From positions 36,311,143 through 36,375,142 of the forward strand of contig NC_088714.1 of NCBI RefSeq assembly GCF_963576615.1: a stretch of DNA of 64,000 nt, read 5' to 3'. The translations under genes and the position numbers were made by a program. Below the pieces are notes generated by a model, which was not told where the DNA came from, made no database searches, and saw only the letters and a program-made list of their open reading frames with translations. Of the stretch, positions 24,901-34,609 are shown piece after piece (the first letter of the stretch is position 1; each line of letters starts with the position of its first letter). The stretch comes from Watersipora subatra (Eukaryota > Bryozoa > Gymnolaemata > Cheilostomatida > Watersiporidae).

Positions 24901-25653
24901 AAGTATGTGTGTTGGACATTATAGGCTGTATATTGTAGTGTAGGAGTATGTGTGTGGGACATTATAGGCTGTATATTACAGTGTAGGAGTATGTGTGTGG
25001 GACATTATAGGTTGTATATTGTATTGTAGGAGTATGTGTGTGGGACGTTATAGGTTGTATATTGTAGTGTAGAAGTATGTGTGTTGGACATTATAGGTTG
25101 TATATTGCAGTGTAGGAGTATGTGTGTGGGACATTATAGGTTGCATAGTGTAGCGTAGAAGTTTGTGTGTGGGACATTATAGGCTGTATATTGCAGTGTA
25201 GGAGTATGTGTGTGGGACATTATAGGTTGTATATTGCAGTGTAGGAGTATGTGTGTGGGACATTATAGGTTGCATAGTGTAGCGTAGAAGTTTGTGTGTG
25301 GGACATTATAGGTTGTATATTGTAGTGTAGGAGTATGTGTGTGGAACATTATAGGTTGTATATTGTAGCGTAGGAGTATGTGTGTGGGACATTATAGGCT
25401 GTATATTGCAGTGTAGAAGTATGTGTGTTGGACATTATAGGTTGTATATTGTAGTGTAGAAGTATGTGTGTGGAACATTATAGGCTGTATATTGTAGCGT
25501 AGGAGTATGTGTGTGGGACATTATAGGCTGTATATTGCAGTGTAGAAGTGTGTGTGGGACATTATAGGCTGTATATTGTAGTGTAGGAGTATGTGTGTGG
25601 GACATTATAGGCTGAGTATTGCAGTGTAGGAGTATGTGTGTGAGACATTATAG
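16000..25653 (+). repeat. 43-bp satellite array, 9.65 kb, about 224 copies
   Basis: A continuous head-to-tail array whose unit reads GGCTGTATATTGTAGTGTAG then GAGTATGTGTGTGGGACATT then ATA. Variable sites are GGCTG/GGTTG, GTAG/GCAG/GTAGCG, TGGG/TTGG, CATTATA/CATTAAA/CGTTATA. Blocks recur at multiples of 43 bp: 430 bp (17353 to 17783), 817 bp (21565 to 22382) and 2838 bp (19544 to 22382 and 20060 to 22898). A divergent subfamily (GTTGCATAGTGTAGCGTAGAAG) appears only in the 3' half. All ORFs inside are repeat translations. Confidence 0.97.
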
Positions 25654-25659
25654 GTCATT

Positions 25660-27115
25660 TAATATGCAATACTGCACTTTACAGTAGGCCTACTTAACTT
25701 TCAATGTCAGTCTGCTCAGTCTGTATTAGTCCAAACAAACAGGGTTATATGTATTTAATAATCTGTCAATCTGTAAATAAATTTCCGTCATTTGATAGTA
25801 GAGGGTTTTTGCCAAGCTTGCACGCTCCATTGTTTCTCAGTTTACTTCAAGTCCTTGTTAGGATTTCTTAACAGCGGTGAAGAAATTGCAAAAATGATTT
25901 CGAGAAGAAGCTACAGTGTTTGCAAATAAGTCTTCCTGGAAGACATGAGATAGTTTTCTGTCCGATTTGGGTCAGCAAAACAATAAGTAAAAAAGGGAAA
26001 AGAAAATCAACCTTATCAGACGATTGGTTGAATGGATAACTGTTTAATAGGTTCTTCATACAGGCAAACTGGCGTCAGTTTCCTTACCATCATTATAAAC
26101 AGTTGGTTTGGAGATGGAAAAACAATTATATTGCATCAAGTGTTTTGTGTCAACTTGAGGACCCATAAAGGACTGGTTGTTTTACATTACTCTCTTGTGA
26201 CCATGAATGCAATGTTTTGGACATCTTCTGAGGGTTTGAGTTAGTTGAATAAAGCCACTTCCTAATTACAACTATAAAAGTACTACAGCTACTGTTCATT
26301 CCGTTATTTTCTACATTTTATTTTATAGTAACTAGTAACAGTTTTATTCTAATACAGTGCAATTTTTTTCTGCTGGTGTTTTCCACTTACTCATGGGCAG
26401 CCAGCCACTTACCATTTGTTTGTGTTTTTTTTAATAATTCAACAATTCCAACAGTCTATCAAGCCATATTGTTTTCACGTTTCGTTTTTTAGTTAAAAAC
26501 AAAGTTAGCCTTTCTTCTCTTTCTTCTGCAACGGGAGTGGTCAGCAACTAGCTAACTATTTCTAATGACCGTCTTACAAAGAAAAGAACATTTACCTTAA
26601 GTATAGTAAACAACATTGATTTAAACATTCACACATAAGCATAAGTCAATAGCACTATACCTTGTATAAAAACAGTGTAGAGAACGATCCTTCCAATTAT
26701 AAGTATACGGCTGCCCACAGACAGGACACTACTGTTAATGTGAAGTAAAAAGAAAAACATTCTCAAAGCATTGGGGATGTTTCAAGGAATTCAACAGCAT
26801 TTAAATAATTTCTTAGAATTCAGCTTGCATTCATTGCATGCATCTCATAAGCTGTTGTGTTGCTCTTAGGCACATCCTGACAATGTCCTGCAGCGCTAAT
26901 ACATACTGTAGCAACAATACATAGCAACAATACTGTGGCAACAATATACATAGCAACAATACATAGCAACAATACATAGCAACAATATATATCAACATAG
27001 CAATGGAGTGCTTACATGAACTCTTTAAAAGGAGTGATTGATGTACTAGTTTTACTGATTCCATTTGACTTGCTTTTTTTCAGGTGCTGTTGTGTTCATG
27101 TGTCTGTTAAACATA
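25660..27115. other. Unique sequence with a small AGCAACAATAC repeat
   Basis: No supported gene. A short degenerate tandem run of CATAGCAACAATA occupies about 26905-26995. Short open frames (25868-26059 -, 26032-26244 +) lack splice or family support. Confidence 0.4.
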
Positions 27116-27119
27116 AGTA

Positions 27120-27488
27120 AAATGCCTAGCCTTGACTAAACCTTAAACCAAACATAGCCATGACTAAACCTTAAACCATACATAGCCATGACTAAACCTT
27201 AAACCGCACATAGCCTTGACTAAACCTTAAACCATACATAGCCATGACTAAACCTTAAACCATACATAGTCATGACTAAACCTTAAACCATACATAGCCA
27301 TGACTAAACCTTAAACCATACATAGCCTTGACTAAACCTTAAACCATACATAGCCATGACTAAACCTTAAACCATACATAGCCATGACTAAACCTTAAAC
27401 CATACATAGCCATGACTAAACCTTAAACCATACTTAGCCATGACTAAACCTTAAACCATACATAGCCTTGACTAAACCTTAAACCATA
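27120..27488 (+). repeat. 28-bp minisatellite, about 13 copies
   Basis: The unit is ACATAGCCATGACTAAAC then CTTAAACCAT. It differs mainly by CATG/CTTG. The array ends exactly where the foldback element at 27482 begins, and its unit shares TTAAACCATA with that element's terminus. Confidence 0.93.
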
Positions 27489-28032
27489 ACTGTCACATAC
27501 AGCTTTTATTGTATTTACTAGGTAAATCAGACACGCTGATTCCGATTTTGTACTCAAGATAAATATTGGTCCACTAACTTTCAGAGTAATGAAGGCTTTT
27601 TAAACCATTTTAATATCGGTCTCGAAAACAACATGATCGGCAAAACAAGCTCCGCCATAAATAATTAAAAATTTTAAATAGAATAGAATTAGAATTTTAA
27701 ATAGTTTATCTACCTTTCTTAAAAAACTGAGATTGTTTTACAAGCTGAATTTAGATAATAATGGGTTTTAAGACACCCATATCTATTATTCTAAATCGGA
27801 CTAAACATCCCTAACTTCCATTCCTGAAAAGGTAGGCTACGTCACATATTTATGGGCGGAGCTTGTTGTGACAATTGTGTTGTTTTTGAGATGGATATTG
27901 AAACGCTTTAAAAAAGCCTTCGTGACTTTGAAGATTAGCGGACCAATCTTTATTTTGAGTATAAAGTTGGAATCAGCGTGTCTGATTTTCATAGAAAATA
28001 CGATAAAAGTTGTACATGACAGTTATGGTTTC
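27482..28032. mobile_element. Foldback element with arms of about 190 bp
   Basis: The left arm from 27482 (AAACCATAACTGTCACATAC, then CAGACACGCTGATTCCGATT) is matched by the reverse complement of the right arm ending at 28032. Matching continues inward through GGTCCACTAACTTTC and AAACAAGCTCCGCCATAAAT against their counterparts near 27855-27960. The divergence between arms is moderate. No coding capacity is seen. It is probably a MITE with long inverted repeats. The ORF 27868-28089 is inside the right arm and is not a gene. Confidence 0.7.
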
Positions 28033-28063
28033 ATGAGCATTGCCGGTGTTCATTTTATTAATA

Positions 28064-28420
28064 ATAGCTGTGCTACCCGGCGGGATTAAAAATCAGCTTA
28101 TAAACAATGAGAAGTAAGGAGAGCTGCCAGCCACTTACTATTAGCCTGGCAGATTGCCAATGGAAAATTTTAGTAAGCCAACTAAGGACAATCACTTACT
28201 TATGGAATCACCCTGTGTGGTATGCAAAGCCGTTGAGTATGTACTACAATATAGCGACTTATATCGGCATGGTATCTGTCGGACTGGTGAATGGTAGACT
28301 CCGAGATCAAATCTTCTTCGGTACGGATTCTTTATTCCAAGATTTTAATAGCAATAGCAAGAATGCATTCATATGGACATACTCTGAGAGATATATAATA
28401 AATATAAGATATACAATATA
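28064..28420 (+). repeat. Retroelement-like dispersed repeat, copy 1
   Basis: Begins AGCTGTGCTACCCGGCGGGA, contains ATTGCCAATGGAAAATT and ends GGACATACTCTGAGAGATATATA before an AT microsatellite. The second copy at 28585-29060 has the same start, middle and end. This organisation, with a conserved CCCGGCGTTGCCCGGG head and an AT-rich 3' tail, resembles truncated non-LTR or Penelope-type elements, but the class is not proven. Confidence 0.5.
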
Positions 28421-28584
28421 TATAATATATAAATATATTATTAATGTTAATATATATAAAATATATGTGTAATATGTATAATATATATAATTAAAATATA
28501 TAACATATATATGTTTATATATAATATATATACATATAAAATATATATAAAAATGTATATATAATATATATATTTATATATACT
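28376..28584 (+). repeat. AT-rich low-complexity run
   Basis: Irregular TATATA/ATAATAT sequence forming the tail of one repeat copy and abutting the next. Confidence 0.8.
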
Positions 28585-29060
28585 AGCTGTACCACCCGGC
28601 GTTGCCCGGGTAATAAAAAAGTCTTTGGACAGAAATTTGATTTGTATTTAACATATAACAACGTTTCCCATTCTTACTTTCAAACTACATATCATGAGAG
28701 AAGTGTTTCGTGTAGTCGAAATAAATTAAGCGAAAAATAAAAACAACTGTACAGGTTTAAAACTTTGTCAAACAACTGTACCTTTTAAGCTAGTAGCCTG
28801 GCATATTATATGTATATATATATATATAGTACTTTATTGGCAATAATTTCATTTCACCAATTTTTTTCATATTGCCAATGGAAAATTCCACTAAGCTAGT
28901 TAATAAGGCTAGGCTTCTAATGACGGTAAGCCATGACTTTGCATCTGCATTGTTGTCCAGCTCCGCAGCTCTAATAATAGCTATAGCCGAAATGCGTACC
29001 AACAGACCAACGGACATACTTTGAGAAATATATATAGTAGATATAAGATATATATATGCT
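28585..29060 (+). repeat. Retroelement-like dispersed repeat, copy 2
   Basis: Starts CTAGCTGTACCACCCGGCGT and GCCCGGGTAATAAAAAAG. It shares ATTGCCAATGGAAAATT with copy 1 and ends GGACATACTTTGAGAAATATA. Its 3' end forms the left arm of the palindrome at 28994-29309. Confidence 0.5.
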
Positions 29061-29309
29061 GCTAATATATATGTATATACATATAAATATATATATGTAT
29101 ATACACAAAGTGGATGCGGCATATATACATTATATATATAATATATATATATACTATATATATAATATATATAAAATTTAATATATATATGCAGCATCAA
29201 CTTTTTGTGTATATATATATATATACATGTATATATATTAGCAGCATATATATCTTATATCTACTATATATATTTCTCAAAGTATGTCCGTTGGTCTGTT
29301 GGTACGCAA
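28994..29309. repeat. Large AT-rich palindrome of about 316 bp
   Basis: The left arm starts GCGTACCAACAGACCAACGG and continues ACATACTTTGAGAAATATAT. The exact reverse complement ends at 29309 (GTTGGTCTGTTGGTACGC). Internal landmarks GCTGCTAATATATATGTATA and CACAAAGT also pair. Arms are about 115 bp, with an AT-rich centre. The copied EHMT exon piece begins 21 bases beyond its right end. Confidence 0.8.
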
Positions 29310-29329
29310 TATATAATATATATAACCAG

Positions 29330-29482
29330 TCCTCGTCTTCAACAATTTCGATTTGTTCCAATTGAATATTTGATGAATTATTAGTATTCTCCACGATATA
29401 GCTTTTGTCCATCTTCTTAAGACTAAAAGGCTTACTTGCTATATCACACTGTGTTGCGAGATTCATAATAGTCACTGGGTCA
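29330..29482 (-). pseudogene. Antisense 153-bp copy of an EHMT exon 3 segment
   Basis: The reverse complement aligns base for base, without gaps, to 42393-42545 in the large EHMT exon. I count 5 mismatches in 153 (about 97% identity), of which three change amino acids. Both edges stop abruptly: one next to the palindrome at 28994-29309, the other next to a TA microsatellite, where GTGACTATCGTG-like bases are repeated. It lacks splice sites and starts and ends inside the source exon, so it is a copied fragment and not a gene. Confidence 0.9.
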
Positions 29483-29491
29483 CGATAGTCA

Positions 29492-29548
<57 letters not shown>
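29492..29548 (+). repeat. (TA)n microsatellite
   Basis: About 28 perfect TA repeats. Confidence 0.95.
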
Positions 29549-29555
<7 letters not shown>

Positions 29556-29680
29556 AGGCAACCTAGTTGTTTCATGGCAGGAAATCAACTCTCATTGGTA
29601 ATGGGATTTGTGTCCCTTGCCTAAGCTCTGAGCTGCACTGATGAGGCTTCAATAGCCGAAACAGTACTGTCTGTAGCATG
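29549..29680 (+). mobile_element. SINE-like 3' portion
   Basis: Contains TGATGAGGCTTCAATAGCCG followed by AAACAGTACTGTCTGTAGCA and a TA tail. A short '(ga)tgaggc..aatagccgaaac' block before a microsatellite tail is typical of the 3' half of invertebrate SINEs. The last about 30 bp is repeated at 29900-29930. A tRNA-like head is not visible on this side. Confidence 0.45.
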
Positions 29681-29681
29681 A

Positions 29682-29771
<90 letters not shown>

Positions 29772-29786
29772 GTGTGTATATATATG

Positions 29787-29820
<34 letters not shown>

Positions 29821-29870
29821 TGTATGTATGTATGTATGTATGTATGTATGTATGTATGTATGTATGTATG

Positions 29871-29901
<31 letters not shown>

Positions 29902-29920
29902 CAGTACTGTCTGTAGCATG

Positions 29921-29974
<54 letters not shown>

Positions 29975-31284
29975 TGTATGTATGTATGTATGTATGTATG
30001 TATGTATGTATGTATGTATGTATGTATGTATGTATGTATGTATGTATGTATGTATGTATGTATGTATGTATGTATGTATGTATGTATGTATGTATGTATG
30101 TATGTATGTATGTATGTATGTATGTATGTATGTATGTATGTATGTATGTATGTATGTATGTATGTATGTATGTATGTATGTATGTATGTATGTATGTATG
30201 TATGTATGTATGTATGTATGTATGTATGTATGTATGTATGTATGTATGTATGTATGTATGTATGTATGTATGTATGTATGTATGTATGTATGTATGTATG
30301 TATGTATGTATGTATGTATGTATGTATGTATGTATGTATGTATGTATGTATGTATGTATGTATGTATGTATGTATGTATGTATGTATGTATGTATGTATG
30401 TATGTATGTATGTATGTATGTATGTATGTATGTATGTATGTATGTATGTATGTATGTATGTATGTATGTATGTATGTATGTATGTATGTATGTATGTATG
30501 TATGTATGTATGTATGTATGTATGTATGTATGTATGTATGTATGTATGTATGTATGTATGTATGTATGTATGTATGTATGTATGTATGTATGTATGTATG
30601 TATGTATGTATGTATGTATGTATGTATGTATGTATGTATGTATGTATGTATGTATGTATGTATGTATGTATGTATGTATGTATGTATGTATGTATGTATG
30701 TATGTATGTATGTATGTATGTATGTATGTATGTATGTATGTATGTATGTATGTATGTATGTATGTATGTATGTATGTATGTATGTATGTATGTATGTATG
30801 TATGTATGTATGTATGTATGTATGTATGTATGTATGTATGTATGTATGTATGTATGTATGTATGTATGTATGTATGTATGTATGTATGTATGTATGTATG
30901 TATGTATGTATGTATGTATGTATGTATGTATGTATGTATGTATGTATGTATGTATGTATGTATGTATGTATGTATGTATGTATGTATGTATGTATGTATG
31001 TATGTATGTATGTATGTATGTATGTATGTATGTATGTATGTATGTATGTATGTATGTATGTATGTATGTATGTATGTATGTATGTATGTATGTATGTATG
31101 TATGTATGTATGTATGTATGTATGTATGTATGTATGTATGTATGTATGTATGTATGTATGTATGTATGTATGTATGTATGTATGTATGTATGTATGTATG
31201 TATGTATGTATGTATGTATGTATGTATGTATGTATGTATGTATGTATGTATGTATGTATGTATGTATGTATGTATGTATGTATG

Positions 31285-31313
<29 letters not shown>
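29681..31313 (+). repeat. (TA)n then (GTAT)n microsatellites, including over 1.3 kb of perfect GTAT
   Basis: A TA run (29681-29757) leads into GTAT units (29790-29899), a 30-bp island identical to the SINE end (29900-29930), another TA run, and then uninterrupted GTAT units from about 29947 to 31312 (about 340 copies). I see no interruption in the last block. The huge YIHT and MYVC frames here are artefacts of the 4-bp period. Confidence 0.95.
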
Positions 31314-31315
<2 letters not shown>

Positions 31316-31324
31316 GTATATATG

Positions 31325-31645
31325 GGACAGATGGTGCAGTTGGTAAGGTATTGGGACAGTGATCATTTGGTCCTAGGTTCAAACCCCAACAAATGCACCC
31401 TTCTGGCAGGTCCTTAGACAAGACCTTTGCCTGTATATTGTCTACAACCTCTATAATGAGTGCAATAACCAAAGCCGTACTGGCTTGGAAGTCGCCTGAC
31501 CAAATAAGATCTGCACTGCCTGTAGCTGAACCAGAACAAAACAATAACAAATGGACTACTGGTTCAATACGGTTGAGTGCTCAAACTCCCAGGTCTCTGG
31601 TAGGAGACTCGAATTAGAACAAAAATTACCACCCAAATGGATTAA
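31325..31645 (+). mobile_element. tRNA-derived SINE
   Basis: The head has a box A-like GGTGCAGTTGGTAAGG and a box B AGGTTCAAACCCC spaced as in a tRNA, but the acceptor ends do not pair, so it is not a functional tRNA. A body of about 220 bp follows (ACTGGCTTGGAAGTCGCCTG, CTGCACTGCCTGTAGCTGAA), ending before an AT-rich tail at about 31665. Transcription would be by RNA polymerase III from the internal boxes. Confidence 0.65.
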
Positions 31646-31659
31646 CCGGGGTGAGAAAA

Positions 31660-32595
31660 ATTTTTTTTATATATATATATAAATATATACAATGTATATG
31701 TATATAAATATATATGTATATATATATATAAGCAGGCAAAATCATTTGCTTTGCATCAAGTAGGTCATTGACACATTTTATCAACAAATAGTAATTTGCA
31801 TTTTGGCTGTGAAAAGTGTGATTTATTAACCACACTTATATTCGGGTGAATTTATGGAGCCATCCACTTGCCTTATAATTTTTTCATAAAATAATTAGTA
31901 TCAAATTACATTCAAAATATTCAAGGGAACTATGCGCATAATGAATTTCGATCTGTAAATTATAACTTCTAAGGCAATAGTGTCGAAAATATGGCCCACA
32001 AGCCAGATCCGGCCCGCTAATTAGTTTAATCAGTTAAAATATTAGTTTAAACAGTTTATTGTTTATTATAGTTAATAGTATTTAACTAATAATAGTTAAA
32101 TAGTTAAATAATTAAAGGATGTAAATGAAAGAAAGTATAAATTTGTCAAAAATAAGTAGTAAAAAAATCAAAAACAAAAATCTCAAGTTTAGCATATTTT
32201 AGTAAATTAATTATGCTTTTCTATAACTAAACCGAACTACTCTATTCCATTGCTAGGGGCCAAACCAAAAAAGTTCCATTACTATCATGCTGCTGTCAGT
32301 AATCCTGACAGATAGGAGTAGACTTTCATAGAAATACATGTAGATATACTACAAATTGGATGTACCAAAATACTGTACACCCAAAAGCTCTTTTTCTTTA
32401 ACGAAGAGCAAACTATGCAGTTGTGATTGAGGCTTCTGACCATCTTACCTTCTGCATTAATCTTAGCAAAAGAAGAAGAACGAGTTAGCAATATTCGGAC
32501 AAATGTTTATAACTAAAAAGGAGAACATTGCTGGCTTCCATACACGTGAGAACTCACCTCGTAGAGCTTCCCTATTATGCTATGCATTACCGCTC
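31660..32595. other. AT-rich sequence without supported genes
   Basis: Contains TATATA runs (31665-31730) and ATTAGTTTAA/AATAGTTAAAT simple sequence. No exon is supported. Confidence 0.4.
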
Positions 32596-32598
32596 TTT

Positions 32599-32889
32599 CA
32601 TGCATACCTCTATTCGTTAGTTAGCAACTTTCTTCTTCTCATGCATACCTCTATTCGTTAGTTAGCAACTTTCTTCTTCTCATGCATACCTCTATTCGTT
32701 AGTTAGCAACTTTCTTCTTCTCATGCATACCTCTATTCGTTAGTTAGCAACTTTCTTCTTCTCATGCATACCTCTATTCGTTAGTTAGCAACTTTCTTCT
32801 TCTCATGCATACCTCTATTCGTTAGTTAGGAACTTTCTTCTTCTCATGCATACCTCTATTCGTTAGTTAGCAACTTTCTTCTTCTCATG
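32599..32889 (+). repeat. 41-bp minisatellite, about 7 copies
   Basis: The unit is CATGCATACCTCTATTCGTT then AGTTAGCAACTTTCTTCTTC then T. Copies are nearly identical (one C/G change), implying recent expansion. Confidence 0.95.
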
Positions 32890-33600
32890 CAAAAACCAAT
32901 TGCCACGCATTGATGGGGGGTTGTTCAAAGTTTCAACTTGCTTCCTCCAAGAGGCGTCTTCAGACATTTGTTTGTTTTTCAGTTTCGAACTCAGAACCAA
33001 ATGACCCAAAAACTGTTCAGGATCTTTGTCGGCAAAATTTAATTTTTACTTCGTATACCGTGCTAACGACAAACTACACGTACGGATCTGCCACTGTCTC
33101 TAAGCTCTATCATCGCTGTTCGCTGTTAATGTGAGAAATACTGCTCGACATCAAATAAACCCAAGTGAACTCGTTCATAGACACTCTCTGTTAAACACAC
33201 CAATTGCATAAGGTTTGTTACTAATTCTAGGCACATAAATCAGTATCTTGTATTATTATATACATGTAGCTATGGGTTTGCACACACAGGACTAGCAATT
33301 CAAATAAGTTGCCATTATCATTTTGTAACAGTATTTCCAGCGAAGCTTTTGGCACGATAATTACATACATGTATATAGAGTACATATAAGTCTTTTAACT
33401 AAAATATGCGGGTCTAATTAAATAATTGATTCTTAATTAAACTTTAAAAAGCTTTCTGAATTATATGTATATGTTTTCAAGCTAGTGAAATATTCTTCTA
33501 GGATGTTAACTACTTAGTACTTTTCTTGATGTTCTTTCACATACATCTGTTTTTCTCATTTATGCAAAATAATAATTATGTTCAACTTTGATAAAAAATT
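32890..33600. other. Unique sequence, nothing recognised
   Basis: A 74-codon frame (32910-33134 +) has no splice or family support. Confidence 0.35.
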
Positions 33601-33606
33601 GTAGTT

Positions 33607-34350
33607 ATGCTACATACATGATGTGCTACATACATGATGTGCTACATACATGATGTGCTACATACATGATGTGCTACATACATGATGTGCTACATACATG
33701 GTGTGCTACATACATGATGTGCTACATACATGATGTGCTACATACATGATGTGCTACATACATGATGTGCTACATACATGGTGTGCTACATACATGATGT
33801 GCTACATACATGATGTGCTACATACATGATGTGCTACATACATGATGTGCTACATACATGATGTGCTACATACATGATGTGCTACATACATGGTGTGCTA
33901 CATACATGATGTGCTACATACATGATGTGCTACATACATGATGTGCTACATACATGATGTGCTACATACATGATGTGCTACATACATGATGTGCTACATA
34001 CATGGTGTGCTACATACATGATGTGCTACATACATGATGTGCTACATACATGGTGTGCTACATACATGGTGTGCTACATACATGATGTGCTACATACATG
34101 ATGTGCTACATACATGATGTGCTACATACATGATGTGCTACATACATGATGTGCTACATACATGGTGTGCTACATACGTGATGTGCTACATAAATGATGT
34201 GCTACATACGTGATGTGCTACATACATGATGTGCTACATACATGGTGTGCTACATACATGATGTGCTACATACATGATGTGCTACATACATGATGTGCTA
34301 CATACATGATGTGCTACATACATGATGTGCTACATACATGATGTGCTACA
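33607..34350 (+). repeat. 16-bp minisatellite (unit GCTACATACATGATGT), about 46 copies
   Basis: Highly uniform array. The main variant is GTGT for ATGT, occurring at semi-regular spacing of about 4-8 units. Confidence 0.95.
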
Positions 34351-34521
34351 TCACTTGCACTTGGTCAGTCCCACTTAAATTTTAGTTGCCTTAAAACTTT
34401 ACCATTTTTGTTGAATTAACAAAACAAGAGAATTACACTGAATTGTTGTAAGCAGGTAGCTGTCAAAGATAAAGTGCTATAGAACATTGTTATAAAACAA
34501 TGTTAACAATACTTAATAGCA

Positions 34522-34563
34522 TAGTTAATAGGTCTATGGTTCATGCCATAGACCTATTAACTA
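34522..34563. repeat. Perfect inverted repeat, 18-bp arms, 6-base loop
   Basis: TAGTTAATAGGTCTATGG, loop TTCATG, then its exact complement. A partial second copy follows at about 34570-34600. Confidence 0.85.
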
Positions 34564-34609
34564 TACTTAATAGTATAGTTAATAGGTCTTTGGTTCATGC
34601 CATCATAAT

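Noticed and set aside
16000..25653. CRISPR-like array
   Set aside because: Repeats are directly adjacent with no unique spacers, and the context is an animal genome.
27868..28472. Two + strand ORFs as small genes
   Set aside because: The first lies within a foldback arm and the second within a dispersed repeat; neither has splice or family support.
31325..31400. Functional tRNA gene
   Set aside because: A and B boxes are present but the acceptor and anticodon stems do not pair, and a SINE body follows.
29621..31550. Very long open frames (over 600 codons) with YIHT or MYVC repeats
   Set aside because: They are the translation of GTAT/TA microsatellites in every frame and on both strands. 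No start context or splice support.
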